A stretch of 64,000 nucleotides of DNA. It comes from Cristatella mucedo. Taxonomy: Eukaryota; Bryozoa; Phylactolaemata; Cristatellidae. Below are positions 37,427-49,429 of the stretch, piece by piece. The translations under genes and the position numbers were made by a program. Position 1 is the first letter of the stretch. Each line of letters opens with the position of its first letter. The notes under the pieces were generated by a model. It ran no database searches, was not told the origin of the DNA, and saw nothing but the letters and a program-made list of their open reading frames with translations. Location of the stretch: positions 4,169,501 to 4,233,500 of the forward strand of contig WPIO01000026.1 of assembly GCA_009760855.2 (NCBI GenBank), given 5' to 3'.

Positions 37427-38063
37427 AAGTGTAACAGCAGTGTGCACCCGGGGAGCCAGCGTGCTGTGCTCAGACGTGGAATTATTTGTCGGAACCCATA
37501 ATGCGACTCTGGCTAAATGTGAAGGCTCCCCAATGGATGAGCTCTCTGAGCTCAAAGAACCTGTCACCAGGTCGGCGTTGGCCGGAATGGATCAGTAAAG
37601 CCAATCGAAACTGACATAGGGATGCAAGCGTTTCAGTGAACAGTCCCACGAGGTCAGATGTAGGGTTGCCCGTCTTACTCAGCTACCGCACCCAGAACTA
37701 TATCCCACATAACTTTACCGACTTACCTCTGAATGGGCCCATCTACCAGTGAGGAGACTTGGGCTTGTACCCATGCAGGAGCTGCTTCCAGTGCAAAGTT
37801 CCAGTGCGCGTGCATCGCAATGGTGTAGACCGAACGTCTTGTGTCAGATAACAGCACGGCAGATCGAAGTGGATTGCTCGACTAAGCAGATATGAAGTGG
37901 CGGCTGCTTCGTACTGAGCACGATTGCAATCCATGCGTAAGCAACATAGATCTGCCTTACGTGAAAATAAAGTCAGTGTGTAAATAAAGTAGTCTCTTTG
38001 TTGTACCGCGTGGCAGGGGGTCGTGTCATCCCAGAGTCAGCAATGGCACAGAAGTTACCACCC
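37427..38063 (+). mobile_element. Possible solo or 5' LTR
   Basis: The right end shows an AATAAA signal (about 37982), a T/G-rich run and a terminal CCCCCAGCA followed directly by TGGCGACTCAG, the layout of an LTR end plus a primer-binding site starting TGG. A plausible left end is TGTAACAGCAG at 37427. No second LTR and no gag or pol was found, so this is weak. Confidence 0.25.
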
Positions 38064-39524
38064 CCAGCATGGCGACTCAGTTAGATACTCATGTGTCATC
38101 CTAATAGTACAATTTCATTCACACAGTACAGTGAGATTTGGAACGAGTGCTAAAGTATCGATTTTAGGCCGCAGCTTTATATTCCCTAGTCAAACGTCAT
38201 AGGGATCGTTAGTTACTCTCTAGGGTCAAAATTCTTTATTCTCTCAGACCTATGGGAGACGGACGGCCTGCTGCGGCAGGTATTTTGGGCAGCCCACTGC
38301 TATTACTTCAGTATAACGGTTAAGTGCGACAGTAAGTCCGACGGCGTCAATGGTGTCTGACATCTAGTAAAGAAAATACATATTCTTTATTCAATTTTTG
38401 AGTTACGTCACGTATTTCAAATCTTTTGCAATGTGTGCAGTGCAATGCTGAGCAATTTTATGGTATGGAGCCTTGCTACTCGTTACCTTATGGCATTCGC
38501 ATTTGGGCAATGCTTCCAGCTTACTAGAAAGGATGGATGCGTGGCTCGAAGATCAAACGTCAGCTGTGCAGCTGGCGACACATGCAGTCTGGACTGACAT
38601 GCAGAGTCGTCTTGCAGGTCCTCTGGGTCGGCTAAGCTAACGAGGGTAGTGGCGGGCAGCTTTGGCCAGTCACTGGCTGCCAATCATTGGTGGTGAGCGA
38701 CAGCTTCTGCCTCATGTGCTGTGTCACTCACAGATGAGGATTCAATAGCCAAGCCAGTGTGCTCTTCTGATCACGCCATTAAAAACAAAGCGCGCCCAAG
38801 GGCATTTTGGTGGACCTTTTGGCACTGAAAATACATTCGCTTACCATGGAGTGATATGTGTTGTTGCAGCTCAGAAACATTTTGCCGAGGCCTGTCGTAT
38901 TGTTCTGTTCTTCACCTTAAAGCTGCAGCCCCTCCGATATTTGGTCAAATCTGATACCGGGGTTCATCTGATATATGTAAAGACTAACAGGAAATGAACT
39001 GCTAGCAGACTCAAAGATATCGCACTTGTGGGTCATGAGGTATAATCACAGCCTGCAGATAGAATCGCACGATAATGCAGTGCTTTAAAGTTTGCCAAAG
39101 GACAGCTTGGGGTGAGCGAATGGAATAGGAACATACCTGCATGTGATCGATTTCTTACAGCTAACACGAATTGATGATAGCTGATGATAGGATCTCAAGC
39201 TCTTGTCGGAATATTTGGTCCGTGCCATGGCCTTAGCTCGTCAGGTAAACAGGCATAGCTTGATCCCAATTGCTCTGTTCGGAGCAATTGGGATCTCGAA
39301 AGCCGCACCGACTGCCGCAAAGTGCCAACATCAAGTGTGACACAGCAGCTTACTTTAATGCGGAGTTTGCAGGCGTGCGAAGGTGGCGCCAATCCTATTG
39401 GCCATGGATGACTGCTTGCAATTCGGGAAGCTCGAACGTGCTTTACTTGGCGTCTGCCAATCCGCTAAGGCTCGTGTCGCGGCCGTGCTGTCGAGTCTTT
39501 ACGGTAGGTGCGGTAGAGGCTATA
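38064..39524. other. Unassigned non-coding stretch
   Basis: No gene recognised. A perfect inverted repeat at 39262-39295 is listed separately. Confidence 0.4.
39262..39295. repeat. Perfect inverted repeat, 14-bp arms
   Basis: GATCCCAATTGCTC and its exact reverse complement GAGCAATTGGGATC are separated by the 6-nt loop TGTTCG. It could fold as a hairpin in DNA or RNA. No neighbouring feature explains it. Confidence 0.9.
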
Positions 39525-39595
39525 ATTGAGCCAAAGTGACCTCAGATAACTCAATCTCTTTCTTGGTGCTTTGCATTTACTGCAAATCAAGCAGT
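39525..39595 (-). mobile_element. LINE family A 3' tail fragment
   Basis: AGTGACCTCAGATAACTCAA, TCTCTTTCTTGGTGCTTTGC and ATTTACTGCAAATC are the complement of the family A tail. Only about 70 bp remain. Confidence 0.75.
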
Positions 39596-40570
39596 TAAGC
39601 TTTTAGTTATCGACAAGTTGCCTTGTTTTATCTTTTCTCTCTCTCTCAAGATAGTGACTAAACCTGAACACAAGTGGGTTGTTCTTAAAATCCTAGGTGT
39701 TTTGAAAGAACTGGAAAATGCTTTAGAAAACCTAAGCAGTGTCTGTTTTTCTTCAAATCTATGTTAATCAAATCCTTAGCTTTAGACCGCCGATCTAGCC
39801 AGCTCTCTCATGGCTGAAATTGAAATTGTTTGGAATCTTAATTTAAAGCAGATACTAGTATTATCCTTAGGAAATTCACACTCTTGAGCTTTAAGCAGGA
39901 TTTCAATAGGCCACAATAAAACCTTTTCTGGTTCTAGGATAACAGCGAATGGAGACCGTGAGCCTATAGTTAGAAGTTAGAAGTACCTTGTGGGGTTCAC
40001 TTCAATAGATATGGCATCTGCTCAGCTTTTTAGAGGGAACTGTCAAAAATGAATAGTTGATAAAGGCTTCAAGGATAATATCAGATTTAGACGTCATGAT
40101 TTGTGACAGGTTTGAAGGCTGCTGTGTAGTGACCACAAAATCCCTTTACTAGCTTATCGCAGAAATTAAGGTCTTTGTATTGGAAGGGTATTTGTTTAGC
40201 GAGAATCTTCACAATAAGATCACTGATGTATTTCAGTAAAAGTATGATTTTATGTTATAATTAATGCTTAAGTGTTTTTTATCTACTGTCGATTTATATT
40301 GACAAACGTGATTAAGAATACTAAATTGTCACATATTACTGCAAAGTGGAGTATTTGTGAAGATTGATTGAACCCGACCAGAATTTCGTGTGGCATGTGC
40401 CGTTGCATTCATGTTTGAACTCCTTTAGTAACACAATTCGATCTCAGAAGTACGGGAAAAGTGAGAGCAATAAAAATGTTAAATGTAATTTGTCTGCGAA
40501 TGATTTCTAATTAAATCTAACTAGGCTGTATTTTGATCTCAATGAATCATATCACTATAAGAACCTACTT

Positions 40571-40644
<74 letters not shown>

Positions 40645-40647
40645 TGT

Positions 40648-40710
<63 letters not shown>

Positions 40711-41399
40711 TGTCAGCATATAGAGCTCTTCGAACTTCCTTGCATTAGTAATTGCTGAGACACGCACTTTACGACTGCCTAACTTTCTTAAATATAATGA
40801 TGATCAAACAACTTATTAGCTGTAGGGACTTGTGTTGTTTGATAGATACAGGAAAGACTAACACTCAATTTTGGATCGTCAAGTGCATCTTCTATATAAA
40901 ATCCATCGCGACTTGGGTGAACTGTTCAGAACTGGGCATTTTTTAGACGACCGTCTTAGCTCTATGGGATTTCTGCCTGGTATTTTCTATGTGAAACCTC
41001 TAAATTTTGGCCTAATTAAATAAAAATACCATAGCTCAAGTAATCCAGGCATTCTAAATTTCCCAATTTGACCTCTGTAGTGTACTAAGCTAAAATGTTC
41101 AGCCATACGAGCCTTATACGCGGTGCTCGGTGCACAATTCTGCTGCTGGGCTTGTCTGACATAATTTCCGAATTGCACCAATTCTAACCCACTGAAGCCA
41201 CTAACATCAAGCAGATAATATATTTAGGTTTCTGTCACTCGGTTCTAGGTCCTTCGTTGCACTGCTCAAACCCAGTGACTTGAAGTACTTCTTCCTCAGG
41301 CTTCCTATTGCACCACTCGCCCGGCCAAATCAGAGTAAATTGGCTGTGCCTGTAAGCAAACTCAATTCCTTTTCAAACCGTTAGCTCATATGCTCCCAA
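39596..41399. other. Unassigned non-coding stretch
   Basis: AT-rich without recognisable genes; contains the microsatellite at 40571-40706. Confidence 0.45.
40571..40706 (+). repeat. Compound (TA)n(TG)n(TC)n microsatellite
   Basis: Three adjacent dinucleotide arrays: about 20 bp of TA, about 60 bp of TG with one interruption, and about 56 bp of TC. Confidence 0.97.
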
Positions 41400-44300
41400 A
41401 CCTTTTTTATCAATCCCAGCTTACCTGACAATAAAGTGACGAAGACATTTATAAATAAGGTCAAAGCCCTGAAAAATCGAGACGACTGGATCGGACTCAA
41501 ATCGCATAATTAAAAGAAATATGCACCCTGTTAAGCTCCGGCTAAAACACTGCTTTAAGAAGTCTGGGTGTGGTGGAGATCTAGTCAATTTCAAAGACTT
41601 TCTTGGAGTCTACACCCGGAGGCTTAGAAAAGCCAGGGCTTCCTTTTTTTCCTTGAAAACTTAAGTCCTGCCAGTCAGACCCAAAGCAGGCCTATAGGAC
41701 GGAAAACCATTTTCCGGTCAACAATGCCAATTATTACTCCCCAGATAGTAACGGCTTGGCCAAAAAATGTTCAGCCATCTTCACCAAAAGAGCTGTTGCA
41801 CATTCATGCCTCCATAAAGCCACCTCCGACTAAAACAATTGCTAAATCGCAACATTTGACTTTCCTTAAGAGATTTTCTGAAGTTTCTCAAAACGATGTG
41901 GCTACCTTAATAAGGTCTAGTAAAAAGCGCTCGTCTCCTGAAGACTATATGCCATCACCTACTTGGTCTTCAATTGCGACAAATTTAACTTAGTCATAAC
42001 CAAGATTATTAATACTTCTCCAGAAACAGAGGCTGTACCCAAGTCCTTCAAGTCGGCCATGGTTTGAGGAATACTTGAATAGCCTGGATTAGATACTGAG
42101 GTCTTTGCAAACTATCACCGAGTTTGCCATTTTCAGTTTTAGTCAGAGTCCAAGTCTTAAAAAAAACTGTCGCTAGGAAGCTGGCAGCACACGTTGAAAA
42201 TGATGAAATTTCAGAAACAATTCAATCCGGGTGCAAGCGGCTACACTCTACTGCAACTGCTCTCCTCCGTGTAACAAACGACATCCTATGCAGTAACAAT
42301 TACGGGAATGTCACTGCTATAGCAATGCTAGACAGGCCTGCTGCCTATTGACTATTGACTATTGAAACTAGTGACCATGAAATCCTGATTGAATGATTGT
42401 GAACAAAGATTGGTCTGGGAGACAATAATAATAATAACAATAATATTAATAATGGACTTGATAAGTCATCCTCAGAGAACTCAATCTCTTGCTAGGCGCT
42501 TTACATTTGCAGAAAAGGGAAACGCGATTGAATCGAGAGTAATATCACGCTTGATAAACCACATGAACAACGTGGTTAGCGGCAACATGCACAGTGTCAG
42601 CACGCATAAGCACATGAAGGACAAATCAGAGGGACCCACTAAATGCTTTCCTAAATAGGTGTGTTTGTAAGTGTGTTTTTAGTTGTGATCAATTCAGGCG
42701 ATTTTGTGACGCAAGTCGGGAGAGAGTTCCAGGTTTCGGGAGCATAAGAACTAGACACACGGTCTCCAAAGGATTTGAGGTTTGTACGAGGTAGTGGTAA
42801 ACTGTTGGATTCCGGAAAGCGGGTGGTACGATGCTTGGCCTGGTGGGGGGGGGGTAGATCTGAGAGATAAGCTGGAGTCAAAGAATGAAGTGACCTAAAA
42901 GTGAGTGACAAAACTTTGAAGTCGATCCGTTGCTTGACTGGTAGCCAGTGCAGGTCGGCGAGAGGTGGTGTGATGTGGCAACTGCAACGTTCACGACAGA
43001 CAAGCCTAGCTGCAGAGTTTTGCACAAGCTGCAGTCGCCTGATTGCACATGCCGGTAGGCCAGCAAACAGCGAGTTACAGAAGTCAAGTCGAGATGTCAC
43101 AAATGCATGGACCAACTTAGACTTGGTATCGTTATCTAAAAAAGCCCGAAGTTTACCAATGTTATGTAGCTGAAAGTAGGCTGACTTGGCTGTGGAGCTG
43201 ATGTGGTCTTCTAACGAGAGACATGGCACTGGCGTTGTTTAAATCGTACTTTTCCGATCGTGTTCAATCCGTGTCGTGTTGGGGTCGGGTCTGATCAGCC
43301 AGACCAGTCACCTGTGCAGTCTATCAAGGATCCGTCAAAGGTCCTTTGCTATTCTCCATTTATACTAAACCTATGCAAAAGGGGTATCAGGGCCCATGGA
43401 ATAGGCTATCACTTCTACAGTGACAATACTCAGCTGCATTTTTCATTTGAACCGTCAAAATCTGCTGCAGCCACTGAATGCTTACCTTGTCGACATTCGA
43501 TCCTGGATCTCTGAACACTTCTTGAAACTAAATGACGATAAAGGCGAGCTGCTACTCATAGGACACCCCAAAGCATGTGGGTAAACTAGGACGCTTTGGC
43601 ATTCTAATATGTGGTGCTATTGTGCGACCATCACCTTGTGCTCGAAATTTAGGTGCCGTATTCGATAGCATTTTATATGTCATCTTTGTATTCTGACTGC
43701 ATACATTTTGAATGACTCATTAAAAAGACTACTTCTGCAGCTAGCCATAAAGTTAGATCCATTTCTACAATTAGAAGCTGTCTTCCACGTTGGCATACAA
43801 AATTGTAACTAGCTCCTTGTTTCTGTCTCGGCTAGATTATTGTGATTCCTTTTTGGCTGGGCTACCGAAAAATCAACTACGCCACTGCAGATGGCTATGA
43901 ATGTGGCTGCAAGGCTAGTTTTCAAATCCCGGAGGTTTCACCATGTGTCTCCTTTGCTGTAAGAGCTTGGATGGCTGCCGGATGATCAACGCATACAGAG
44001 CACAGTTCTTTTGCTGACCCTCTAGGTTCACCACGGTTTGGCCCCTCCACACCTAGCTGAACTGCTGCACCAGTTTCAGCGTCATCATGACCTCAAGTCA
44101 TGCACGGAAAATAAATTAGGTGTTCCATTCGTCACTTAAGAACCGTTGGCGAATGAGGCTTTCACTCTGCAGGTCCTAGAGTGTAGAGCTTTCTTCCAAA
44201 ATTCTTATGCAGTGACAACTAATCTTCGGCTGCCGATTATGACACATCTTTTTTTTAGCGGTCCTTATCTGCTACATCCGTGCTATTTTGCCTCAAATGC

Positions 44301-44475
44301 CCTCCTGACTCGGTTATGCTTCTCATTTTCTCTTTGTTGCGTGAGATGAAGTCTGTTGGCAACCAAATATGTGCCGAAAGCAGCCTAAGCCGGACTGCAC
44401 TTTAAAAAACTCTCCTGCGTAACACCCAGATAGTCTATGTGGCTTTGTGGTGCTACAGACGGAGATACTGTGCAT
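41400..44475 (+). mobile_element. LINE family B copy, plus strand, interrupted by LINE A
   Basis: Plus-strand ORF2. Linker at about 41440-41700 (RLKHCFKKSGCGGDLVNFKD). RT fingers at 41724-42351 (HIHASIKPPPTKTI, VATLIRSSKK, ISETIQSGCKRLHSTATALL). A family A insertion at 42424-43217. Then RT palm at 43223-43520 (ALALFKSYFSDRVQSVS, YHFYSDNTQLHFSFEPS) and C-terminus at 43790-44330 (FLSRLDYC, HHGLAPPHLAELLHQF). It ends in the family B tail (TAACACCCAGATAGTC, GTGGCTTTGTGGTGCTAC, ACGGAGATAC) near 44475. Many frameshifts; inactive. Confidence 0.85.
42424..43217 (-). mobile_element. LINE family A 3' fragment nested in LINE B, with target duplication
   Basis: 794 bp on the minus strand: (AAT)n 3' tail at the left, family A tail and 3' untranslated region, then a 192-codon open frame (42651-43229, reading into the right flank) for the ORF2 C-terminus: HISSTAKSAYFQLHNIGKLR, FVTSRLDFCNSLFAGLPACA, SAARLVCRERCSCHITPPLA, LSLTFRSLHSLTPAYLSDL, ETWNSLPTCV. 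GAGAC occurs immediately before (42419-42423) and after (43218-43222), a 5-bp target duplication. The LINE B reading resumes exactly across it (IGLGD / MALALFKSY). Confidence 0.92.
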
Positions 44476-46007
44476 TCAAAGCATTTTCGTTAACTTATTG
44501 CTAACGCGATCTAACTAAATTTGGGTATTTACTGCTGTAATGCACCTGCACGTCGTTAGCCAAAATTGCTTAATGGTGTGCAGCTCTTTCGTCTACTGAG
44601 GCTCGGCGCCGGTTACTGCGAGCACTGGTAAAAGAGGATAGTTTCCTGCCGTCAGCCATCATAGAGGGGCCACTGTACACATAGTTGATTTTCATGATAC
44701 TCAACGGGACTCAAGCAAGGCACTTTTTGAGCGTAGCTTGAGGCTCGCATAAAGGGAAAAACCTGCATAGCTCGGTGCTCTACACTTGTAGCAGGTCAAA
44801 GGCTGTCGTGCATATCGTCACCATCGATTTTCTTACGTTTCCTATTTTCACTCCATGTTGGCCTATAGCCTTGCAATGTACCTGGAAACCATGCCGATTA
44901 TATGGACCTAGCTTTGCACTCCGAAGCTAATCAGTGACAGCGTGCTCGCTAGGACTAAATAAATCCAAATCGAGGGTTACTAATTGAAGAGAATTTAGCA
45001 CACCAGTAGTGTTTTCCCCTTCCATTGTGTGAGTGGGTCAATCAGAGGCTTGTTCTAGTCACGAAGGAGTTATTGCAAAAACTCTGAAACGGTTGGCCCA
45101 CATAGTCGATCGAAGCAAGCTGTTCCATTCGATTCCCTTCCCCTGGTAGGGCCTTTCCTGGTCAAATGTATTCCCCTGTTTTCATTTTTTATTGCGTGCA
45201 TAGTATCAGGGGATTCGCAAAGAAAAGGTTGTGCTCAACGATGAAATGTCGCCGTTGCTGTTAGCTTGAGTTTCCATTTGCCCTACAGTCTCACAGCCAA
45301 GTCGACTAAGTGCCCCAAGGTGAATTGCCGCAGAAAAATAAATTTTTCACCCATACATATTGCATAATAACTTGGATACTTGATATACATCGCTAGGAGC
45401 ACTCACATGACATCACGCCTGCATCGATCGTCATACTGCCCATCAAGGGCCACCCGGCTGCACTAGCCTTGCAGCTAGGCATCGTCTCGTGCGCCGCAGC
45501 AGGTTCAAGCTTTCCTCCTTAGCAGGTGCGGCTTTTTACTTGGTCTCGTTACTTAGAATCCAAAGAACGATTTCAAAGTGCCTCTAATGAGCGTGGGCAG
45601 TGGGCATGCCTACTTCCAGGTTTAATTTCCGGTAAGTGATACAACCGGCGAGTGGCACAAATGCCGAGAGCAGCCGCAGTGCTGAGTCAACACTCCTCCA
45701 TTGTTTCCATTTGTATGTGCTACTCGTACATTGCGACAGCCGTTAGGATACCTCTTTGCGAAAGTCAATATAATCGTTTTCGTCTGAAAATCCATGTACA
45801 CAGACAAGGATCACTATCGTGATCAGTGTGGGGCAGTAAGCATCACCACCCAAACCAGCCGAGCGAGGGACACTCACAAGACTGGCAGCTTGACAGAGAA
45901 ATTTTAAAACACACGAGCCCATTCAACTTCGGGCACAGCGAGACTCGGTCGCTGCAGCCTCGACTAACTGGCCGAGCCCGCTAGCAGAAAGGCAACGGCC
46001 TTTAGGT
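44476..46007. other. Unassigned stretch upstream of P2X copy B
   Basis: No gene recognised. Composition shifts to GC-rich from about 45840 toward the gene. Confidence 0.4.
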
Positions 46008-46064
46008 CACGTGGGACAGTGCAGCCTCCGCCCCTTTGCACTCAGGTGCACTTTGGGGGCGGGG
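46008..46064 (+). promoter_or_regulatory. Putative GC-box promoter region of P2X copy B
   Basis: Within 125 bp upstream of the start codon: a CACGTG E-box-like word (46008-46013), CCGCCCC (46028-46034) and GGGGGCGGGG (46055-46064), typical Sp1-type GC boxes of a TATA-less promoter. Sequence words only; no transcription start is known. If transcription starts further upstream these would lie in the 5' untranslated region. Confidence 0.35.
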
Positions 46065-46131
46065 CTGTGGCTGCGATCAGTGGGCTCTCGCTTCACTTAC
46101 GACCGGGCGTTACTCCTCTAGCTGGCTAGCC

Positions 46132-47385
46132 ATGACTTTCCGGGCGTTCGTCCGCAAGCAAGCGTCCGATTTCTTTGACTACGACACGCCCAAGTTCGTG
46201 CACATACGATCGAAGAAGATCGGCGCCCTGTGCCGCGCCACACAGCTTCTCTGCCTCGGCTACGTGATCGGCTACGACCTGCTCTATGAGAAGGGCTACC
46301 AGAAGTCGGAAGCCGGAGTCAGCGGCGTGACGACCAAAGTCAAGGGCTTGCAGTATACGGACGTAGACGTCGGCCTCCCGGGCGCTAGGCTTCGGGTGTG
46401 GGATCCAGCCGACTATGTCATTCCGCCGCATATGACAAGTGCCTTTTTCGTGATGACCAACATGGTGGTGACTCCCAACCAAACGCAGGGTCAGTGCTCA
46501 GAGGACCCTACCATTAGCGACGCACGCTGCAATGCCGACTCAGCCTGCCCGGCAAACAGGACTGCCAATGGTGGCAACGGGCCGTTCACAGGCAGGTGCT
46601 TGCTCGGCGGCGGCAACCGGTCGACCGTGGCGGTCGCTGGCGGCGCATGCGAAGTGACGGCCTGGTGTCCGGTGGAAAATGACACGCTGAGGAGTAGCGT
46701 CGCCGTCCTGAGCGGCTCCCGAAACTTCACGGTCCTGATCAAGAACTACGTGTACTTTCCTCGGTACAACAAGTACCGCAGCAACATAATGGAGACGGCC
46801 ACCAAGCAGTATCTGCGCAGCTGCGTGTACAACGCGAAAACCGACCCGCAGTGTCCCATATTCAAGCTGGGCGACGTGGTCGACTCGATCAAAGGCGAGA
46901 GCTACGACAAGCTGGCGCTGATCGGCGGCGTCGTGTCAATCCGCATCGACTGGGACTGCGACCTGGACTACAGCATCAAGCACTGCCTGCCAACCTACTC
47001 GTTCGCAAGACTCGACAGCGAAGCGACGGACGCTTTGATCTCTCAGGGCTACAACTTCCGGTTCGCACACAACTACTGGGAGGGCGGCAAGGAGAGGCGC
47101 GTGCTCGTGAAGGCGTACGGAATCCTGTTCCTGATCGGCGTCACAGCCAAGGCCGGCGCGTTTCACGTAATCCCGCTGCTGATGAAGGTGGGCAGCGGCC
47201 TGGGCTTGCTCGGCGTCTCCACCGTCTTGTGCGACTTCATCGTGGCCCACTTCTACAGGAAGCGGCGCATGATTAAGCAGAAGAAGTTCGACGGCTTGGA
47301 TCGGCTGAACGGCTCGATTCGCTTCCCCACAGCTGCTCACGTGCCGCGAGACGAGCCGGTAGCCACCGCCGACGTCGACGACTGA
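46132..47385 (+). CDS. P2X purinoceptor-like ATP-gated ion channel, intronless (copy B)
   Basis: 417-aa P2X4-like subunit in one exon. Features: YDTPK (18-21), TM1 (about 30-52), Lys69/Lys71, WDPADYVIPP, ten ectodomain cysteines in the canonical order (122, 133, 139, 156, 173, 179, 231, 241, 276, 285), NFT (198-200) with Lys204, NFR (308-310), Lys327, and TM2 (about 342-372) with VLCD. Several N-glycosylation sequons (NQT, NRT, NRS, NDT, NFT) are present. Lys352 replaces the usual pore-mouth Asn. The cytoplasmic tail is longer than in copy A and ends acidic (DVDD). The frame stays open 32 codons further up to an ATG at 46036; I chose 46132 because it aligns with the copy A start and shares its GCC-ATG-ACT-TTC context. 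Residues 201-358 are nearly identical in DNA to copy A. Expected at the cell surface as a trimer with itself or with A. Confidence 0.96.
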   Translation: MTFRAFVRKQASDFFDYDTPKFVHIRSKKIGALCRATQLLCLGYVIGYDLLYEKGYQKSEAGVSGVTTKVKGLQYTDVDVGLPGARLRVWDPADYVIPPHMTSAFFVMTNMVVTPNQTQGQCSEDPTISDARCNADSACPANRTANGGNGPFTGRCLLGGGNRSTVAVAGGACEVTAWCPVENDTLRSSVAVLSGSRNFTVLIKNYVYFPRYNKYRSNIMETATKQYLRSCVYNAKTDPQCPIFKLGDVVDSIKGESYDKLALIGGVVSIRIDWDCDLDYSIKHCLPTYSFARLDSEATDALISQGYNFRFAHNYWEGGKERRVLVKAYGILFLIGVTAKAGAFHVIPLLMKVGSGLGLLGVSTVLCDFIVAHFYRKRRMIKQKKFDGLDRLNGSIRFPTAAHVPRDEPVATADVDD

Positions 47386-49073
47386 GAAGTCGTCCACGAA
47401 ACCGCATTCGGCGGCGGAGGCGGCCAAGCGGATGCTACAATTGCGTCTTCTTCGTCGCCTCCTTCTTCCTGCTCGTTGAAGGCCGCCGGGCGTCGCTGAG
47501 CTTTCGCTCGAACTTCCGCAAGCTATCACCAGTGAACGAGCGCCAAACTTCAGCAAGCAGCCGCCAGCGAACGAGCGCAGTCGTCGTAGCAGCAGCAGCA
47601 GCCTCAAGTCGTCAACGTTCAAGAGCTTGGTCCGACAGTGAATCGCTTGGCGAGCGAGCGAGCGAGCAGCGGTCCAGCCGGCAGGGCCGCCCGCCGCTTG
47701 TGTAGCTGCCCTGGACTCACCAACACCTCCTCTCTCGGCGGCAGCGCGGAAGCAACCCAGGCCGGTCAGGATCTGGAGACACTGCAAGTCCACCGCCCCG
47801 CCCCACATTCGAAGACTGTTCAATGATGCCGTGAAGCGTCTAGGTGGGAACGCGAGCATCGCTCTCGTCCTGACAACCGGTCCGCTGGGGCATGGCTGTG
47901 GACTGGGCAGGATGGGAAGCGGTTGTCCGGAGGGAAGCGTTCGACGCCCGACGTCGTGCGACCGGTAGACACTGGGTACTCAAGCCGCCATGTCGGCACC
48001 GTGCGGCGGCGCGTGGCACTCGCCCGTGACTTTTCGGGTTCGTCTGCAGCGTCGCGCGGCGGCTCGCTCGCCAGCTGAGTCGCCTGCGGCGGCAGGCAGC
48101 AGAAGCTGCCAACCTTTGTTCGAAGCAGCGAGCGGCTGCCTAGGCGTAGGTGAGGGCTGAGAGCAGGTGCCGAGCACCTCTGGTCGTAACTCGTCCATGC
48201 TCAGATTTAGGCGCCGTTAATTGGACATGTGCTGACTCTCAGCTAGCCCGGCGCATCGAAACGAGCTCTGACACGCACGGGCCCGGTCGTCTGCGAGGCC
48301 TTTCATGCGATGCCGAGCTTTTCAGGGTCGACTGGAGGCCAGGTTCGGCTCAAGGTCGCCGACCAACTCCGAGGCTCGCGGGTCGTTGGGTATCCTTGAC
48401 CTTTAGCAAATGCTAGCCTCATGACGTCAACCGCTGCAGCGGTCATGCTCTTTCTCGGGTTTCTCAGCTAGGAACGCTGTGCGGCCAGCTCACTGAGCTC
48501 ATTGTATACTAGAGTGTAGCAGAGCGTAGTGAGAGGCAGAGGCATCATTTCGCGCCAGCCCCAACGGCTTCGCAAATAAAACTGTGCGGCCTCGTTAGCG
48601 GCCGAGCTCGCTCGATCCGCCGAGCCGAAATGCCATCGACAGTCGGAGCAGATAAGGAAAGCCGATCGAAGCCGACCTGGCGCATGCAGGCGTGTCAGCG
48701 AGCCGTTCGCCGTCGGTGCAGTCGATAAACTGTTAACAGCTCCGGGCATCGGGCAACGGCAGTGAAGGAGATAGGCCGGGGGGTCTTCTCCCACGCGAAG
48801 CTCCTTGAAGCATCGTCGCTTGTCCGTCGGCGGCATGCTGTTGCACAAGACAGTCTTGCCCCTGTCGGCTGGCGGTGGGTTACCAACTTCATAAGCGACC
48901 GGACAGACGCCGCTCTCGTTGTCGGTTACCGACCTCAGCGCATTGGCTGCCCCCAAAGCCTACTCCCTCGGAGCGGCTCGGAGCAGAGAGCCCAGCTGAG
49001 CGTCGCTGCGGCAGGAGCTGGGAGGCTTGCGATTGCGGCCTTCTTGATCGACCGGTGCGTGTTCGACAATGGG
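47386..49073. other. GC-rich flank downstream of P2X copy B
   Basis: GC-rich, with overlapping frames on both strands lacking domains, including a frame from 48762 that runs into the polypurine tract. Probably contains the 3' untranslated region of copy B. No second gene can be supported. Confidence 0.4.
48575..48580 (+). other. Candidate polyadenylation signal AATAAA
   Basis: First AATAAA on the + strand that I found downstream of copy B, about 1.2 kb after the stop codon. Use is unproven. Confidence 0.2.
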
Positions 49074-49353
49074 AAGGGAGAGAGAGAGAGAGCGAGAAGA
49101 GTGCGAGATGAGGAGAGAGAGGGAGAGAGAGAGGTGAAAGAGATGAGAGGGAGAGGGGAGGAGAGGGAGGAGAGGAGAGCGAGGACAGATAAAGGGGAAG
49201 GAGAGCTAGAGACAGAGAGAGAGGAGAGAGCATGGGAGGGGAAAGAGAGGGAGGAGAGAGAGGGAGGGAGAGAGGAGAGAAGAAAGAGTGAAAGAAGAGA
49301 GAGTGAAGAGAAAGGAGGGGAGAGAGAAATGAGAGAGAGAGAAAGAGAGGGGG

Positions 49354-49429
<76 letters not shown>

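Noticed and set aside
42651-43229. 192-codon frame as a host gene
   Set aside because: It is the ORF2 C-terminus of a LINE family A insertion with tail and target duplication. The same reasoning removes 7339-7800, 18748-19146, 52165-52629 and 52672-53430 as host genes.
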